Notes under the pieces: generated by a model
Databases searched by the model: none
Seen by the model: only the letters and a program-made list of their open reading frames with translations
What the model was told of the DNA's origin: nothing
Program-made: the position numbers and the translations under genes
In this document: positions 25,449 to 33,142 of the stretch, piece by piece
Layout: every line of letters begins with the position of its first letter
Position numbering within the stretch: position 1 is the first letter of the stretch
Assembly (NCBI GenBank): GCA_017962375.1
Contig: JAGCVJ010000014.1
Span: 1 to 42,789, forward strand
Origin: Bacteroidales bacterium
Lineage (GTDB): Bacteria > Bacteroidota > Bacteroidia > Bacteroidales > UBA932
Direction: 5' to 3'
DNA length: 42,789 bases

Positions 25449-25580
25449 CTAATATCTGCGATAGTGACTACGTACCTTCTGAATATGGCCATTTCGGATG
25501 CGTTTATACGCTCTTACTTTGACTTTTTTGTCAACTACAACCCTAACGGTGAGTTGAACCAATCGGGCACTTTGCTTCAT
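25449..25580 (-). CDS. 43-residue basic protein
   Basis: The ATG at 25578-25580 starts MKQSARLVQLTVRVVVDKK, continuing to KVRAYKRIRNGHIQKVRSHYRRY. Arg and Lys make up about a third, in the alternating VKVRxxxRxRNGxxxxVRxHxR style of short Bacteroidales proteins. It sits in a self-contained transcription unit with a promoter (25726-25756), a 140-base leader with a hairpin, and a terminator (25349-25375). Function is unknown. The region could alternatively be mainly a structured RNA. Confidence 0.55.
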   Translation of the reverse strand: MKQSARLVQLTVRVVVDKKVKVRAYKRIRNGHIQKVRSHYRRY

Positions 25581-25655
25581 GTTAAATAGATTATAAATTC
25601 GAAGTCGTAAACAAAGGCCTCCCTGTTTCAGCACCTCCCCCTCGGTTAGTTTCTA

Positions 25656-25692
25656 AAAACAAACAGACACCCATTTAGAGGATAGATGTCTG
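25656..25692 (-). promoter_or_regulatory. Leader hairpin followed by T-rich run (possible attenuator)
   Basis: On the minus strand CAGACA (complement of 25687-25692) pairs with TGTCTG (complement of 25664-25669), and the stem is followed by TTTGTTTTT. It lies between the promoter and the small basic protein. The short stem makes attenuation a weak inference. Confidence 0.35.
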
Positions 25693-25725
25693 TCTGATTT
25701 TCCTTCGAAAATCTATTTAACACTG

Positions 25726-25756
25726 CAAATATATATAAACCTTACAAAACAACAAT
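25726..25756 (-). promoter_or_regulatory. Promoter ATTG-N19-TATATTTG
   Basis: On the minus strand ATTG (25753-25756) and TATATTTG (25726-25733) are 19 bases apart. It drives the 43-residue protein unit leftward. Confidence 0.65.
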
Positions 25757-25873
25757 ACTTTCCAATAAAATACAATAAATAACTTTTTGTATATTATTAA
25801 CATCTTTTAACATCTTTTCTTTGGTGCAGCTCTAAAGACGTGCTAAATTTGCCTTAGAAAAACATCAACGATC

Positions 25874-26749
25874 ATGAAGAACTTTGAAAACCTAAAAGCG
25901 ATTCTGGAATCATTTGAAAATAATCGCGATGAAAAGAAAAAAGACCTAGACGATTTGCTCGTAAAAAAGAAAAACAAAGAAATCTGCGAAATGCATTTTA
26001 GAGAAAAATATGCCGACGTCATTGGAGAATGCTTCAAACCTTGCGCTGAAAAGATTCTTGCCGGACATTTTGAAGTAACTGATATAGCCGGGAATAAAAG
26101 AGAGATCCATCCTACAGTGCTTGAATTATACTACCACGAAGAAGATGATGGTACTAATGATATTCGCTTTAAGGATCCAATTATGTATCACACCAACGAC
26201 AGGAAGATCTACGATTTCTATAAAAACGAAGAATACTTAAAAGAACATTTCGTCGATTCTATTAAAAAGAGAAACAAAAAAGATCTAATAGAACAGATCA
26301 AGTACTACGCGGACAGGAATAATTTAATCTCTGAAATACCATACTTCCCAGTAGGCAGTCTCAACCCACATACATCGGGGATTGATATAACTTTCGAGAA
26401 TCCCAAAGAGAAATACCGCGCTGCTTGCCTTATCCGTGAATACTATATTAAAGTTGGAAACACTGAGTGTCATATTAAGAATTCTACTGATATTTACGAT
26501 GATATGCTCATTAACGGGATTCTCTTGGATAATAACGTAGAATGGATTGAATGGAAAGATGGAGAATCAAACACAATTGTTTTAGAAGAAGATAAAAGAA
26601 AGAATGTGTGCGCATACGAAAAATACAATGACGAGCCTGAGCTTTGGCAGAAGAAAATAAAAGAAATAGATGCTAAAGGCAAACCCGTTTATGAGAAATG
26701 CCCCTTTAACTGGCAGTTCCGCATAAAGAATCCCCAAAATAATAATTAG
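25874..26749 (+). CDS. AT-rich gene for an unknown 291-residue protein
   Basis: The predicted protein is soluble, with a charged helical N-terminus (NRDEKKKDLDDLLVKKKNK, possible coiled coil) and a mixed alpha/beta body. A central stretch, VLELYYHEEDD, IMYHTND, then YFPVGSLNPHTSGIDITFENP, loosely recalls the layout of DNA-3-methyladenine glycosylase-like proteins, but no catalytic residue can be assigned. Codon use is much richer in A/T than in the neighbours, so it was probably acquired by transfer. It ends five bases before the deiminase-family gene and probably forms an operon with it. An ATCGCGAT octamer lies at 25923. Confidence 0.6.
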   Translation: MKNFENLKAILESFENNRDEKKKDLDDLLVKKKNKEICEMHFREKYADVIGECFKPCAEKILAGHFEVTDIAGNKREIHPTVLELYYHEEDDGTNDIRFKDPIMYHTNDRKIYDFYKNEEYLKEHFVDSIKKRNKKDLIEQIKYYADRNNLISEIPYFPVGSLNPHTSGIDITFENPKEKYRAACLIREYYIKVGNTECHIKNSTDIYDDMLINGILLDNNVEWIEWKDGESNTIVLEEDKRKNVCAYEKYNDEPELWQKKIKEIDAKGKPVYEKCPFNWQFRIKNPQNNN

Positions 26750-26754
26750 CACCT

Positions 26755-27645
26755 ATGATATCAGATATTGATTGCAACAGGGTTTATTACTCTGCCAAGT
26801 TACCGGAGGTTTGCCCAAAAACATTCCGGAGCGTAACGGCAATCCTGAACAAATATGGAGTGCCGCATTCGGGGCTTGTGGGCACTAAGGACATCTGGGT
26901 CAGGGACTTTATGCCGATTCAGACCATTGGAGGCGCGTTTCTGAACTATACCTATATGCCGGATTATCTCCGCGATGACAAACAGTATGTTCATTCGATA
27001 AGTGACCCTGTGGAAGTCTGTAAGGCGAATGACATCCCCGCAGAAGGCTATTTTGACTGGATCCGCCTTGACGGAGGAAATGTGGTGTATTTCGGGCGAA
27101 GTGCCATTATGACATCAAAGGTGTTGGAAGAGAATCCCGGCACCCCTCCGTCCTTTCTGCTGGAGCGTCTGGAGAAAATGCTGGAGGCAGAGATTATTCT
27201 GCTTCCATGGGATGTCAACGAAGAATTCGGCCACGCAGACGGAATCGTGAGATTCGTAGACTCAGACACCGTTATCATGACCAACTACAGCCAGTTCGAC
27301 AGGAAGATGGCAGACAGGTTCCGCAACATTCTCAAGGCCAACTTCAAGAATGTTCACGAACTCCACTTCAACGTCAAAAACCTTAACGAAAACAGCTGGG
27401 CCTACATCAACTGGCTCCAGACAGACAAAGTGCTCGTGCTGCCGGCATTCGGTATCGCTGAGGATGAACAGGCCTTCCAGCAGATTGAAAGATGGATGCC
27501 TGAATACAAAGGACGAATAGAAATGGCAGACGCCACAGACCTTATCATGCACAAAGGCTGCCTGAACTGCGCCACCTGGACAATAAACAGTAATCCTTGT
27601 GCAGAAGAAGTACCAAAACAAAAGCAGGCATCTCTACACTTTTAA
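26755..27645 (+). CDS. Agmatine/peptidyl-arginine deiminase-family protein, short form
   Basis: The protein has 296 residues with the PAD_porph/AguA fold signatures: TKDIWVRDFMP (44-54), RLDGGNVV (104-111), EFGHADGIVRF (157-167) and HKGCLNCATW (266-275), where C269 aligns with the catalytic cysteine and H160 with the general base. Members hydrolyse a guanidino group to a ureido group (agmatine to N-carbamoylputrescine, or protein arginine to citrulline). It is shorter than typical agmatine deiminase (about 340-370 residues), and a second cysteine (C272) sits next to the nucleophile. No signal peptide is present, so it is probably cytoplasmic. It is co-oriented with the AT-rich unknown gene upstream. 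Confidence 0.82.
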   Translation: MISDIDCNRVYYSAKLPEVCPKTFRSVTAILNKYGVPHSGLVGTKDIWVRDFMPIQTIGGAFLNYTYMPDYLRDDKQYVHSISDPVEVCKANDIPAEGYFDWIRLDGGNVVYFGRSAIMTSKVLEENPGTPPSFLLERLEKMLEAEIILLPWDVNEEFGHADGIVRFVDSDTVIMTNYSQFDRKMADRFRNILKANFKNVHELHFNVKNLNENSWAYINWLQTDKVLVLPAFGIAEDEQAFQQIERWMPEYKGRIEMADATDLIMHKGCLNCATWTINSNPCAEEVPKQKQASLHF

Positions 27646-27721
27646 ATGTTTTGATACCTGCTACTTGCTCTCTAACTAACGTTACTCACATGACACTGCA
27701 AATATAGATAAAACTTCGATG

Positions 27722-27754
27722 AAAAAAAACGCTCCCGAAGTGATCGGAAGCGTT
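27722..27754 (-). terminator. Terminator of tRNA-His
   Basis: AACGCTCCCGA (27728-27738) pairs with TCGGAAGCGTT (27744-27754), followed on the minus strand by a run of T. It is nearly identical to the stem at 25349-25375. Confidence 0.85.
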
Positions 27755-27759
27755 GGGAG

Positions 27760-27834
27760 GGTGGCTGGCGGGTCTCGAACCCGCGACCTCCAGAGCCACA
27801 ATCTGGCGCTCTAGCCAACTGAGCTACAGCCACC
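27760..27834 (-). tRNA. tRNA-His (anticodon GTG)
   Basis: On the minus strand the acceptor GTGGCTG pairs with CAGCCAC. The anticodon stem CCAGA/TCTGG carries loop TTGTGGC, and the T stem GCGGG/CCCGC carries loop TTCGAGA. The extra G at position -1 (27834) and C73 (27760), hallmarks of tRNA-His, are both present. CCA is not encoded. Confidence 0.96.
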
Positions 27835-27907
27835 ATATATGTCGAAAGCCTTACGGCTGGAGCCGGCGGCGGCACAATTCTCAGCGATGCCGATTCCGTC
27901 GGGGTTG

Positions 27908-27938
27908 CAAAGATATAATCTTTTTGGCAATATGCAAT
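27908..27938 (-). promoter_or_regulatory. Promoter of tRNA-His (ATTG-N19-TATCTTTG)
   Basis: On the minus strand ATTG (27935-27938) and TATCTTTG (27908-27915) are 19 bases apart, about 74 bases upstream of tRNA-His. The segment between holds a TCAGCGAT octamer (27881). Confidence 0.7.
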
Positions 27939-27968
27939 TACATTTTCCACAAAGTTGCAAGTATTCCT

Positions 27969-27998
27969 TTTGTTATCGGCAATCTTTTGCTAACTTTG
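27969..27998 (+). promoter_or_regulatory. Promoter of the carboxyltransferase gene (TTTG-N18-TAACTTTG)
   Basis: TTTG at 27969-27972 and TAACTTTG at 27991-27998 are 18 bases apart. They lie about 50 bases upstream of the ATG at 28050 and are divergent from the tRNA-His promoter. Confidence 0.6.
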
Positions 27999-28049
27999 AG
28001 AATTGTTAAAATGACGAAACACATCGAATCTAATTCATTTTAAAACTAT

Positions 28050-29831
28050 ATGGCAAGAGAAATAAAATTCTCCCTTCTATACAGGGACATGTGGCAGTCT
28101 TCCGGCAAATATGTGCCGAAAGTGGCTATGCTAAAGGAGATTGCACCGGTAATCATCGAAATGGGATGCTTTGACCGTGTTGAATCCAACGGTGGTGCCT
28201 TCGAGCAGGTGAACCTCCTTTTCGGAGAGAATCCTAACAAGGCGGTAAGAGAGTGGACAGCTCCGTTCAACAAGGCGGGCATACAGACCCACATGCTTGA
28301 AAGAGGTCTGAACGCGCTGAGAATGTTCCCGGTTCCGGACGATGTAAGAGCTCTGATGGCTAAGGTAAAGAAAGCCCAGGGAACCAACATCATGCGTTCT
28401 TTCTGCGGACTGAACGACCACCGCAACCTCAAGGGTTCCGTTATCCACGCAAAGGAAGCCGGTATGATTGCTCAGGCAGCGTTGAGTATCACCTACTCGC
28501 CTATCCACACCGTTGAGTACTACATGGGCGTAGTGGACAAGGTTGTAGAGTACGGCGCAGACGAGATCTGCCTCAAGGATATGGCCGGCATCGGACGTCC
28601 TGCATTCCTGGGAAGGCTCGTTAAGGCCATCAAGGACAAATATCCTCACATCAAGGTGCAGTACCACGGACACTCAGGACCTGGATTCAGCGTAGCTTCC
28701 ATGCTGGAAGTTGCACGTGCAGGCGCCGAGTACATCGACGTGGCAATGGAGCCGCTGAGCTGGGGAAAGATTCACCCGGACGTAATCACCATCCAGGCAA
28801 TGCTCAAGGATGCCGGATTCCTGGTTAAGGACATCAACATGAACGCCTATATGGAGGCAAGAGCTCTTACCCAGAAGTTCATCGACGATTTCCTCGGCTA
28901 CTGGATCGCTCCTGGCAACCACCAGATGAGCTCCCTTCTCGTAGGCTGCGGACTTCCTGGCGGAATGATGGGCTCCATGATGGCAGACCTCAAGGGCTTC
29001 CAGGGCGCAATCAACGCATCGCTGAGAAACCAGGGAAAGAAGGAACTGGATATCAACGAACTGGTTGTGATGCTGTTCCAGGAGGTAGAGTATGTATGGC
29101 CTAGACTGGGTTATCCGCCATTGGTTACTCCGTTCAGCCAGTACGTGAAGAACACCGCACTGATGAACCTGATGCACATGCTCAAGGGCGAGCCTAGGTG
29201 GAAGACCATAGACAAGGATACCATGAACATGATCCTTGGCAAGATGGGCAAGCTGCCAGGCGAGCTGGCTCCTGAAATCAAGGAGATTGTTAAGCAGAAG
29301 GGCCTTGAGTTCTACGAGGGCATTCCTCAGGACGCATTCCCTGATGATCTGCCTCGCTTCATCAAGATGATGGAAGAGGAAGGCTGGGACAGAGGCCAGG
29401 ACGACGAGGAACTCTTCGAGTTTGCAATGCACGAGACTCAGTATCGCGATTACAAGAGCGGCATCGCAAAGCAGAGGTTCGAGAAAGAGCTGGAAGCCAA
29501 CCGCGCAAAGGCAGGCGCTCCTATCGTCATCACCCGTCCTGTTCTGGAAGTTCCGGCATTCGACGTGGAGAAGATCATGGCCAAGTATCCGGACGCCAAG
29601 CCGGTACACGCTACCGTAAAGGGCGAGGTTGTATGGCAGTATGACGTAGAGGACAAATCTTCTGCACCTGTTGAAGGCAGCGATGTGAAGATGGGCCAGA
29701 CACTCTGCTACGTGCAGGCATTCTACGGAATGGAAGAAATTATCAGCCCGGCAGACGGCAAGCTGGTTGCCATCATGGCTCAGCAGGGCCAGAAGGTTGT
29801 AAAGGACGAGATCATCGCCTTTGTTCAGTAA
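28050..29831 (+). CDS. OadA/PycB-like carboxyltransferase with a lysine-less biotinyl domain
   Basis: The protein has 593 residues. Residues about 5-290 form the DRE-TIM-type carboxyltransferase barrel: LYRDMWQS (10-17, in place of the usual RDAHQS), CGLNDHRNL, the active-site lysine region CLKDMAG (K176) and the metal site HGHSG (H206, H208). Residues about 300-480 match the conserved helical carboxylase domain (LVGCGLPGGMMGSMM). The C-terminal 80 residues are a biotinyl/lipoyl-type domain, but the EAMKM site reads QAFYGM: Y559 stands where the biotinylated lysine belongs. In the family such proteins decarboxylate oxaloacetate or carboxylate pyruvate on biotin. This one either uses a separate biotin carrier or does something else. 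No biotin carboxylase, carrier or membrane decarboxylase subunit lies beside it. Confidence 0.85.
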   Translation: MAREIKFSLLYRDMWQSSGKYVPKVAMLKEIAPVIIEMGCFDRVESNGGAFEQVNLLFGENPNKAVREWTAPFNKAGIQTHMLERGLNALRMFPVPDDVRALMAKVKKAQGTNIMRSFCGLNDHRNLKGSVIHAKEAGMIAQAALSITYSPIHTVEYYMGVVDKVVEYGADEICLKDMAGIGRPAFLGRLVKAIKDKYPHIKVQYHGHSGPGFSVASMLEVARAGAEYIDVAMEPLSWGKIHPDVITIQAMLKDAGFLVKDINMNAYMEARALTQKFIDDFLGYWIAPGNHQMSSLLVGCGLPGGMMGSMMADLKGFQGAINASLRNQGKKELDINELVVMLFQEVEYVWPRLGYPPLVTPFSQYVKNTALMNLMHMLKGEPRWKTIDKDTMNMILGKMGKLPGELAPEIKEIVKQKGLEFYEGIPQDAFPDDLPRFIKMMEEEGWDRGQDDEELFEFAMHETQYRDYKSGIAKQRFEKELEANRAKAGAPIVITRPVLEVPAFDVEKIMAKYPDAKPVHATVKGEVVWQYDVEDKSSAPVEGSDVKMGQTLCYVQAFYGMEEIISPADGKLVAIMAQQGQKVVKDEIIAFVQ

Positions 29832-29874
29832 GGGCTATGGTGCCTTGTAAGGCGCTAATGTTCAACCATATGCC

Positions 29875-29910
29875 AAAAGCACCCCTCTTTTTCCGAGGGG
29901 TGCTTTTTTG
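29875..29910 (+). terminator. Terminator of the carboxyltransferase gene, inside a larger inverted repeat
   Basis: AAAAGCACCCCTC (29875-29887) pairs with GAGGGGTGCTTTT (29895-29907) with T6 following. It is flanked by an outer 11-base inverted repeat, GGGCTATGGTG at 29832-29842 and CACCATAGCCC at 29940-29950. Confidence 0.9.
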
Positions 29911-29953
29911 TACTTGCTATAAATCAGTAGTTTATGGAACACCATAGCCCCAT

Positions 29954-30817
29954 CTAAACCTGCTTTCCATTAACGTAGAGGCAGATGCCAGTGTTCAGGC
30001 GGCGGTTGAGAGCCTTGGCGTCCATCTCGAAGTAATGGATCGGGAAGAGGTTCTTAGGCCTGATGAGGTTGGCGGCCTTGATAAAGTCGTCATCGCTCAT
30101 GGTGTAAGGGAGGTTCTTCGGCAGGAAAGCCACATCAATTTCGCCCTGAAGGAACTGCGACCAGGAATGAGCCCTCACAGCTCCCGGAGCCAGCTCGTTC
30201 ATTTCAGGAATTGGCTCGGTATCGCCGGCAAAGTAGATGTCAAAACCCTGCATCGAGATCAGGTAGCCGTTGCCCTCTCCCTTGATGTGGAACGGATGGC
30301 CGTTGCTTCTCTTGTAGTTGATGTTGTAGGCAGGTATTGCGGTAATCGTGAGCCCGATGGAAGAAATGGCATCGCCGTTCTCCAGCGTCACAACCTTGCA
30401 GTGGCGCAGCTTAGGAATGTTCAGCATGCTTACCAGGTTGGTGGAAGGATCCACGTTCAGAGGATTGTTGTCCAGGTCCAGCTTAGGAAGAAGTTTACCG
30501 TCCGGGCCTTTGGCTGTGCCGGCCTTCATCGCCAGAAGGTCATTCTCCAGAACGGTCCTAACGCCGCGGCTCACGATGAACGTGGTGTTAGGCATCGCGA
30601 TCTCTTCAATGGCCTTGGTGTCGTAGTGGTCTGTATGAGCGTGAGTGAGCAGAATCAGGTCTGCCTTCTTGCATCCGGTATAGTCGAAAAAATCTGAGCA
30701 AGGGTCCACATAGATATGCATCCCCTCCCACTCCATATGCACGCATCCGTGAGCCAGATGCTCGAAATTGACTAGCCCCATAGGGGTGTAGAACGAATTG
30801 TAAACTCCTGTTTTCAT
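29954..30817 (-). CDS. Metallo-beta-lactamase-fold hydrolase (UPF0173/UlaG-like)
   Basis: This is a 287-residue cytoplasmic protein with the metal signature HAHTDH (59-64) in ILLTHAHTDHYDTKAI, an earlier GCVHMEWEGMHIYVDP strand pair, FAGDTEPIPEM for the bridging aspartate and a late histidine in FPIHYFEMDA. It belongs to the UlaG/UPF0173-type metal-dependent hydrolases, whose substrates are mostly unknown. It has an insertion of about 60 residues (about 95-155) compared with the smallest members. It is convergent with the carboxyltransferase gene and probably monocistronic, with a TCAGCGAT octamer 27 bases upstream of its start. Confidence 0.82.
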   Translation of the reverse strand: MKTGVYNSFYTPMGLVNFEHLAHGCVHMEWEGMHIYVDPCSDFFDYTGCKKADLILLTHAHTDHYDTKAIEEIAMPNTTFIVSRGVRTVLENDLLAMKAGTAKGPDGKLLPKLDLDNNPLNVDPSTNLVSMLNIPKLRHCKVVTLENGDAISSIGLTITAIPAYNINYKRSNGHPFHIKGEGNGYLISMQGFDIYFAGDTEPIPEMNELAPGAVRAHSWSQFLQGEIDVAFLPKNLPYTMSDDDFIKAANLIRPKNLFPIHYFEMDAKALNRRLNTGICLYVNGKQV

Positions 30818-30888
30818 ATCACATTTTTGTTTCTTGTTTCTTTTCAGCGATTATAAAGTTACGCTTTTTTTCCAAGAATCCAAAACCG

Positions 30889-32880
30889 CTACAGACTGAA
30901 TTTGACTCCGGCCATGAACCAGAAGCCAGGCTGGGGGATTGCTCCGTGGTCGAAGTATGTGATATCGGTGAGGTTGTTGCCTTCTACATAGAATGTATAG
31001 TCTTTCCACCTGTAGGCAAGGCGGGCATCTACTATGCCGTACGGCTTGTAGCCTTTGACTTCTCCGGATGTGCTGGTGAACGTTCCCACACGGTCCTGGA
31101 ACCTGTAGAAGAGGCTGAGGGTAAGGTCCGGAACGATATCGACATCCGCACTGGCCACAAACTTATGCCTCAGATACTCCAGGGTGTACATGCTCTGAAT
31201 GCCGGACGTCTCGCGGGTTTTCTGGTCGATGTAGCTGTAGGCCAGATTCACTCTCTTGAGATTGAAGACTCTGGAGTGGAACTGTGGAGTCCAGGATGTC
31301 TGGAGCAGGATTCCGGTGGACTTTATCTTTCCGAAATTCACGGACTTCCAGATGGCTTCTTCGCCGTCTTCGGTGCTGCGGATCCAGTCTATGAGGTTGG
31401 TCATCCGGTTGCGGAAAACGCTGGCGGAGGCTGTAACCGTCGCTGAGGAGAACCTAAGTCCCCCTTCCAGAGCCTTTACCTCCTCAGGCTTGAGGTGCTT
31501 GTCAGCCTTGTGGCCGCCCACGGAATAGTACAGCTCGGTTACTGACGGCATCCTCAGCGATGAGTTATAGGAAGCGAACAGGCGCAGACGATTGTCTCCC
31601 CGTTTCAGAAGGGCCAGTGAAAGGTCGGCGGAAGGATAGACTTTCATATCCATCTCCGCCCAGCTGTTCTTTATGGCAAGCAGGGCGGCGGAAACGGTGA
31701 ACCTTTCGGTTATCACATTGTGTTCCAGGAAGAAGCTCGTGTTGGTTCGGTTGAGGCCGAACTCGTAGTTGCGGTCCGTTCCCCTGATATGTTTCGGCTT
31801 GTCCAGAGGCTCGCCGAGGTTTCCGCTGACAAGGTCCTCGTTGCGGATTTCTCCGCCGAAAGCCGTGGTTCCTCCCACCCACTTGAAGTAGTTGTTCAGG
31901 TTTGCGCCGTAGACATTGGTCTTGTGATAGTTGAACGGATAGGCTTCCGGATTGTCACGGAAGAGTTCAAAACGGTCGTTGGTATGGTTCCAGTACAGGG
32001 ACGGGCTTATCGTGATCCTTCCCTTGACATTATGGGCCTTTACGGCGGTAAAACTCTTGAAGGTGTGCTCGAACTGCTCGTCGTAAGCGGCCGCGTAGAA
32101 ACGGTTGGAACCCCAGTCCTTGTTGCTCACTCCGGCATACCAGTTCACCTGGACGTCATCATCCCTGAATTCTCCCTCGTAGAAAGCCTTCAAGGCCTTG
32201 TAGTCGCTGTTAAGATGCCCTTCCCTGCTTCTGGAATAACCGTCACTACGGGTATAGGACGCGGAAAGGGAGTTCTTGAAGGAATTGCTCCCTGGAGTTT
32301 TCCTAAAGCCGGCAAAGTCATATTTCGCACCCACGCTCAGATAGCCGTACGATCCGGTTTCAGCATTTACCAGAAGGCGGTTGACGTCTGAAATGCGGGT
32401 CCTCACGTTTACCGCCCCCAGCAGTGATGAACTGCCGGTAATCTTCCCAGACGGGCCTTCCAGGATGTCTATTCCATCCACCTGAAGCACTATGAACGGA
32501 AGGTCGAAGGAATTGTGCGCTGTCTGCGGATCGGATATGTTGATGCCGTTGAGAAGGATTGCCGCCTGCTCGCTGTTTCCGCCCCGGATGCCCACATCGG
32601 TCTGTGCCCCTATCGGCCCTCTCTGCCTGACATCGATGCTGGCTGAGTACTTCAGCAAATCGTTTATGCTCTGCGACGGAGAATTGCCTATTGCGGCAGC
32701 GTTCAAGGAAGAAACCATCCTCGCCTGCTTATGCCAGACTATCGGCACTCTGGAAGCCAGAACGCTGATCTCGTTCAGAGAAATCGTTGTCGTATCCTGA
32801 GCCGCCGCACCTGACATCGAAGTCAAGCTCATCGCGGAGGATAATATGCTTATTACAAATGCTTTATATAAAGCGTTCAT
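30889..32880 (-). CDS. BtuB-like TonB-dependent outer-membrane receptor
   Basis: The protein has 663 residues, starting at the ATG at 32878-32880 with a signal peptide (MNALYKAFVISILSSAM, cleavage near GAAAQ); an upstream in-frame ATG was rejected. The TonB box region TISLNEISVLASR is followed by a plug domain with INDLLKYSASIDVRQRG, GIRGGNSEQAAILLNGI and GIDILEGPSGKITGSSSLLGAVNV (key residues only), a pattern shared with Bacteroidetes BtuB proteins. The rest is a 22-strand barrel ending in F-S-L. The ligand is probably a cobalamin-type compound, but no B12 riboswitch box is visible upstream and no partner lipoprotein or ABC transporter is adjacent. A TATTTTTG element lies at 32906-32913. Confidence 0.85.
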   Translation of the reverse strand: MNALYKAFVISILSSAMSLTSMSGAAAQDTTTISLNEISVLASRVPIVWHKQARMVSSLNAAAIGNSPSQSINDLLKYSASIDVRQRGPIGAQTDVGIRGGNSEQAAILLNGINISDPQTAHNSFDLPFIVLQVDGIDILEGPSGKITGSSSLLGAVNVRTRISDVNRLLVNAETGSYGYLSVGAKYDFAGFRKTPGSNSFKNSLSASYTRSDGYSRSREGHLNSDYKALKAFYEGEFRDDDVQVNWYAGVSNKDWGSNRFYAAAYDEQFEHTFKSFTAVKAHNVKGRITISPSLYWNHTNDRFELFRDNPEAYPFNYHKTNVYGANLNNYFKWVGGTTAFGGEIRNEDLVSGNLGEPLDKPKHIRGTDRNYEFGLNRTNTSFFLEHNVITERFTVSAALLAIKNSWAEMDMKVYPSADLSLALLKRGDNRLRLFASYNSSLRMPSVTELYYSVGGHKADKHLKPEEVKALEGGLRFSSATVTASASVFRNRMTNLIDWIRSTEDGEEAIWKSVNFGKIKSTGILLQTSWTPQFHSRVFNLKRVNLAYSYIDQKTRETSGIQSMYTLEYLRHKFVASADVDIVPDLTLSLFYRFQDRVGTFTSTSGEVKGYKPYGIVDARLAYRWKDYTFYVEGNNLTDITYFDHGAIPQPGFWFMAGVKFSL

Positions 32881-33068
32881 AAATACTGCCGTAAAATTTA
32901 AGTCCCAAAAATACAAAAATTTCTTGTAGCGAGGAAAACCATCGGAAACGATACGACAGATGGGTGATGTAATCTCAGAAGCATCAGCACGTTAGGCGAG
33001 TATCACCGGGTTTCCTATGATTGCTTCAATATCGTTTTTTTTCATTCATTTTTGCTGGTTCTATCTCG

Positions 33069-33082
33069 TTTTTGTCCCGTTT
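33069..33082 (+). repeat. Left copy of 14-base direct repeat TTTTTGTCCCGTTT
   Basis: The identical 14 bases occur at 36000-36013, where an extra partial copy follows in tandem (36011-36022). The two sites bracket the accessory patch of ATPase remnant plus variable lipoprotein. Confidence 0.6.
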
Positions 33083-33142
33083 GTATTATATTTGCGTCGG
33101 TGGTTTAACTACTTGATACACAATATATTAACATCGGCAACA

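Noticed and set aside
27646-27700. Terminator after the deiminase gene
   Set aside because: AGCAGG/CCTGCT arms exist, but they are far apart, imperfect and partly inside the coding sequence; support is too weak to annotate.
28674-29609. Minus-strand open frame (about 311 codons) opposite the carboxyltransferase gene
   Set aside because: The sense strand encodes a clear enzyme; the antisense product is His/Val/Leu-rich with no recognisable domain.
32881-33016. Possible cobalamin riboswitch upstream of the BtuB-like receptor
   Set aside because: A GGAAACCCGGTGA-like string is present on the minus strand, but the B12 box is missing and the likely promoter element (32906-32913) lies downstream of it.
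33017-33142. N-terminal extension of the ATPase frame (42 hydrophobic residues)
   Set aside because: The segment is T-rich promoter-like DNA containing TATATTTG and a direct repeat; the hydrophobic residues come from poly-T codons, not from the ATPase family.
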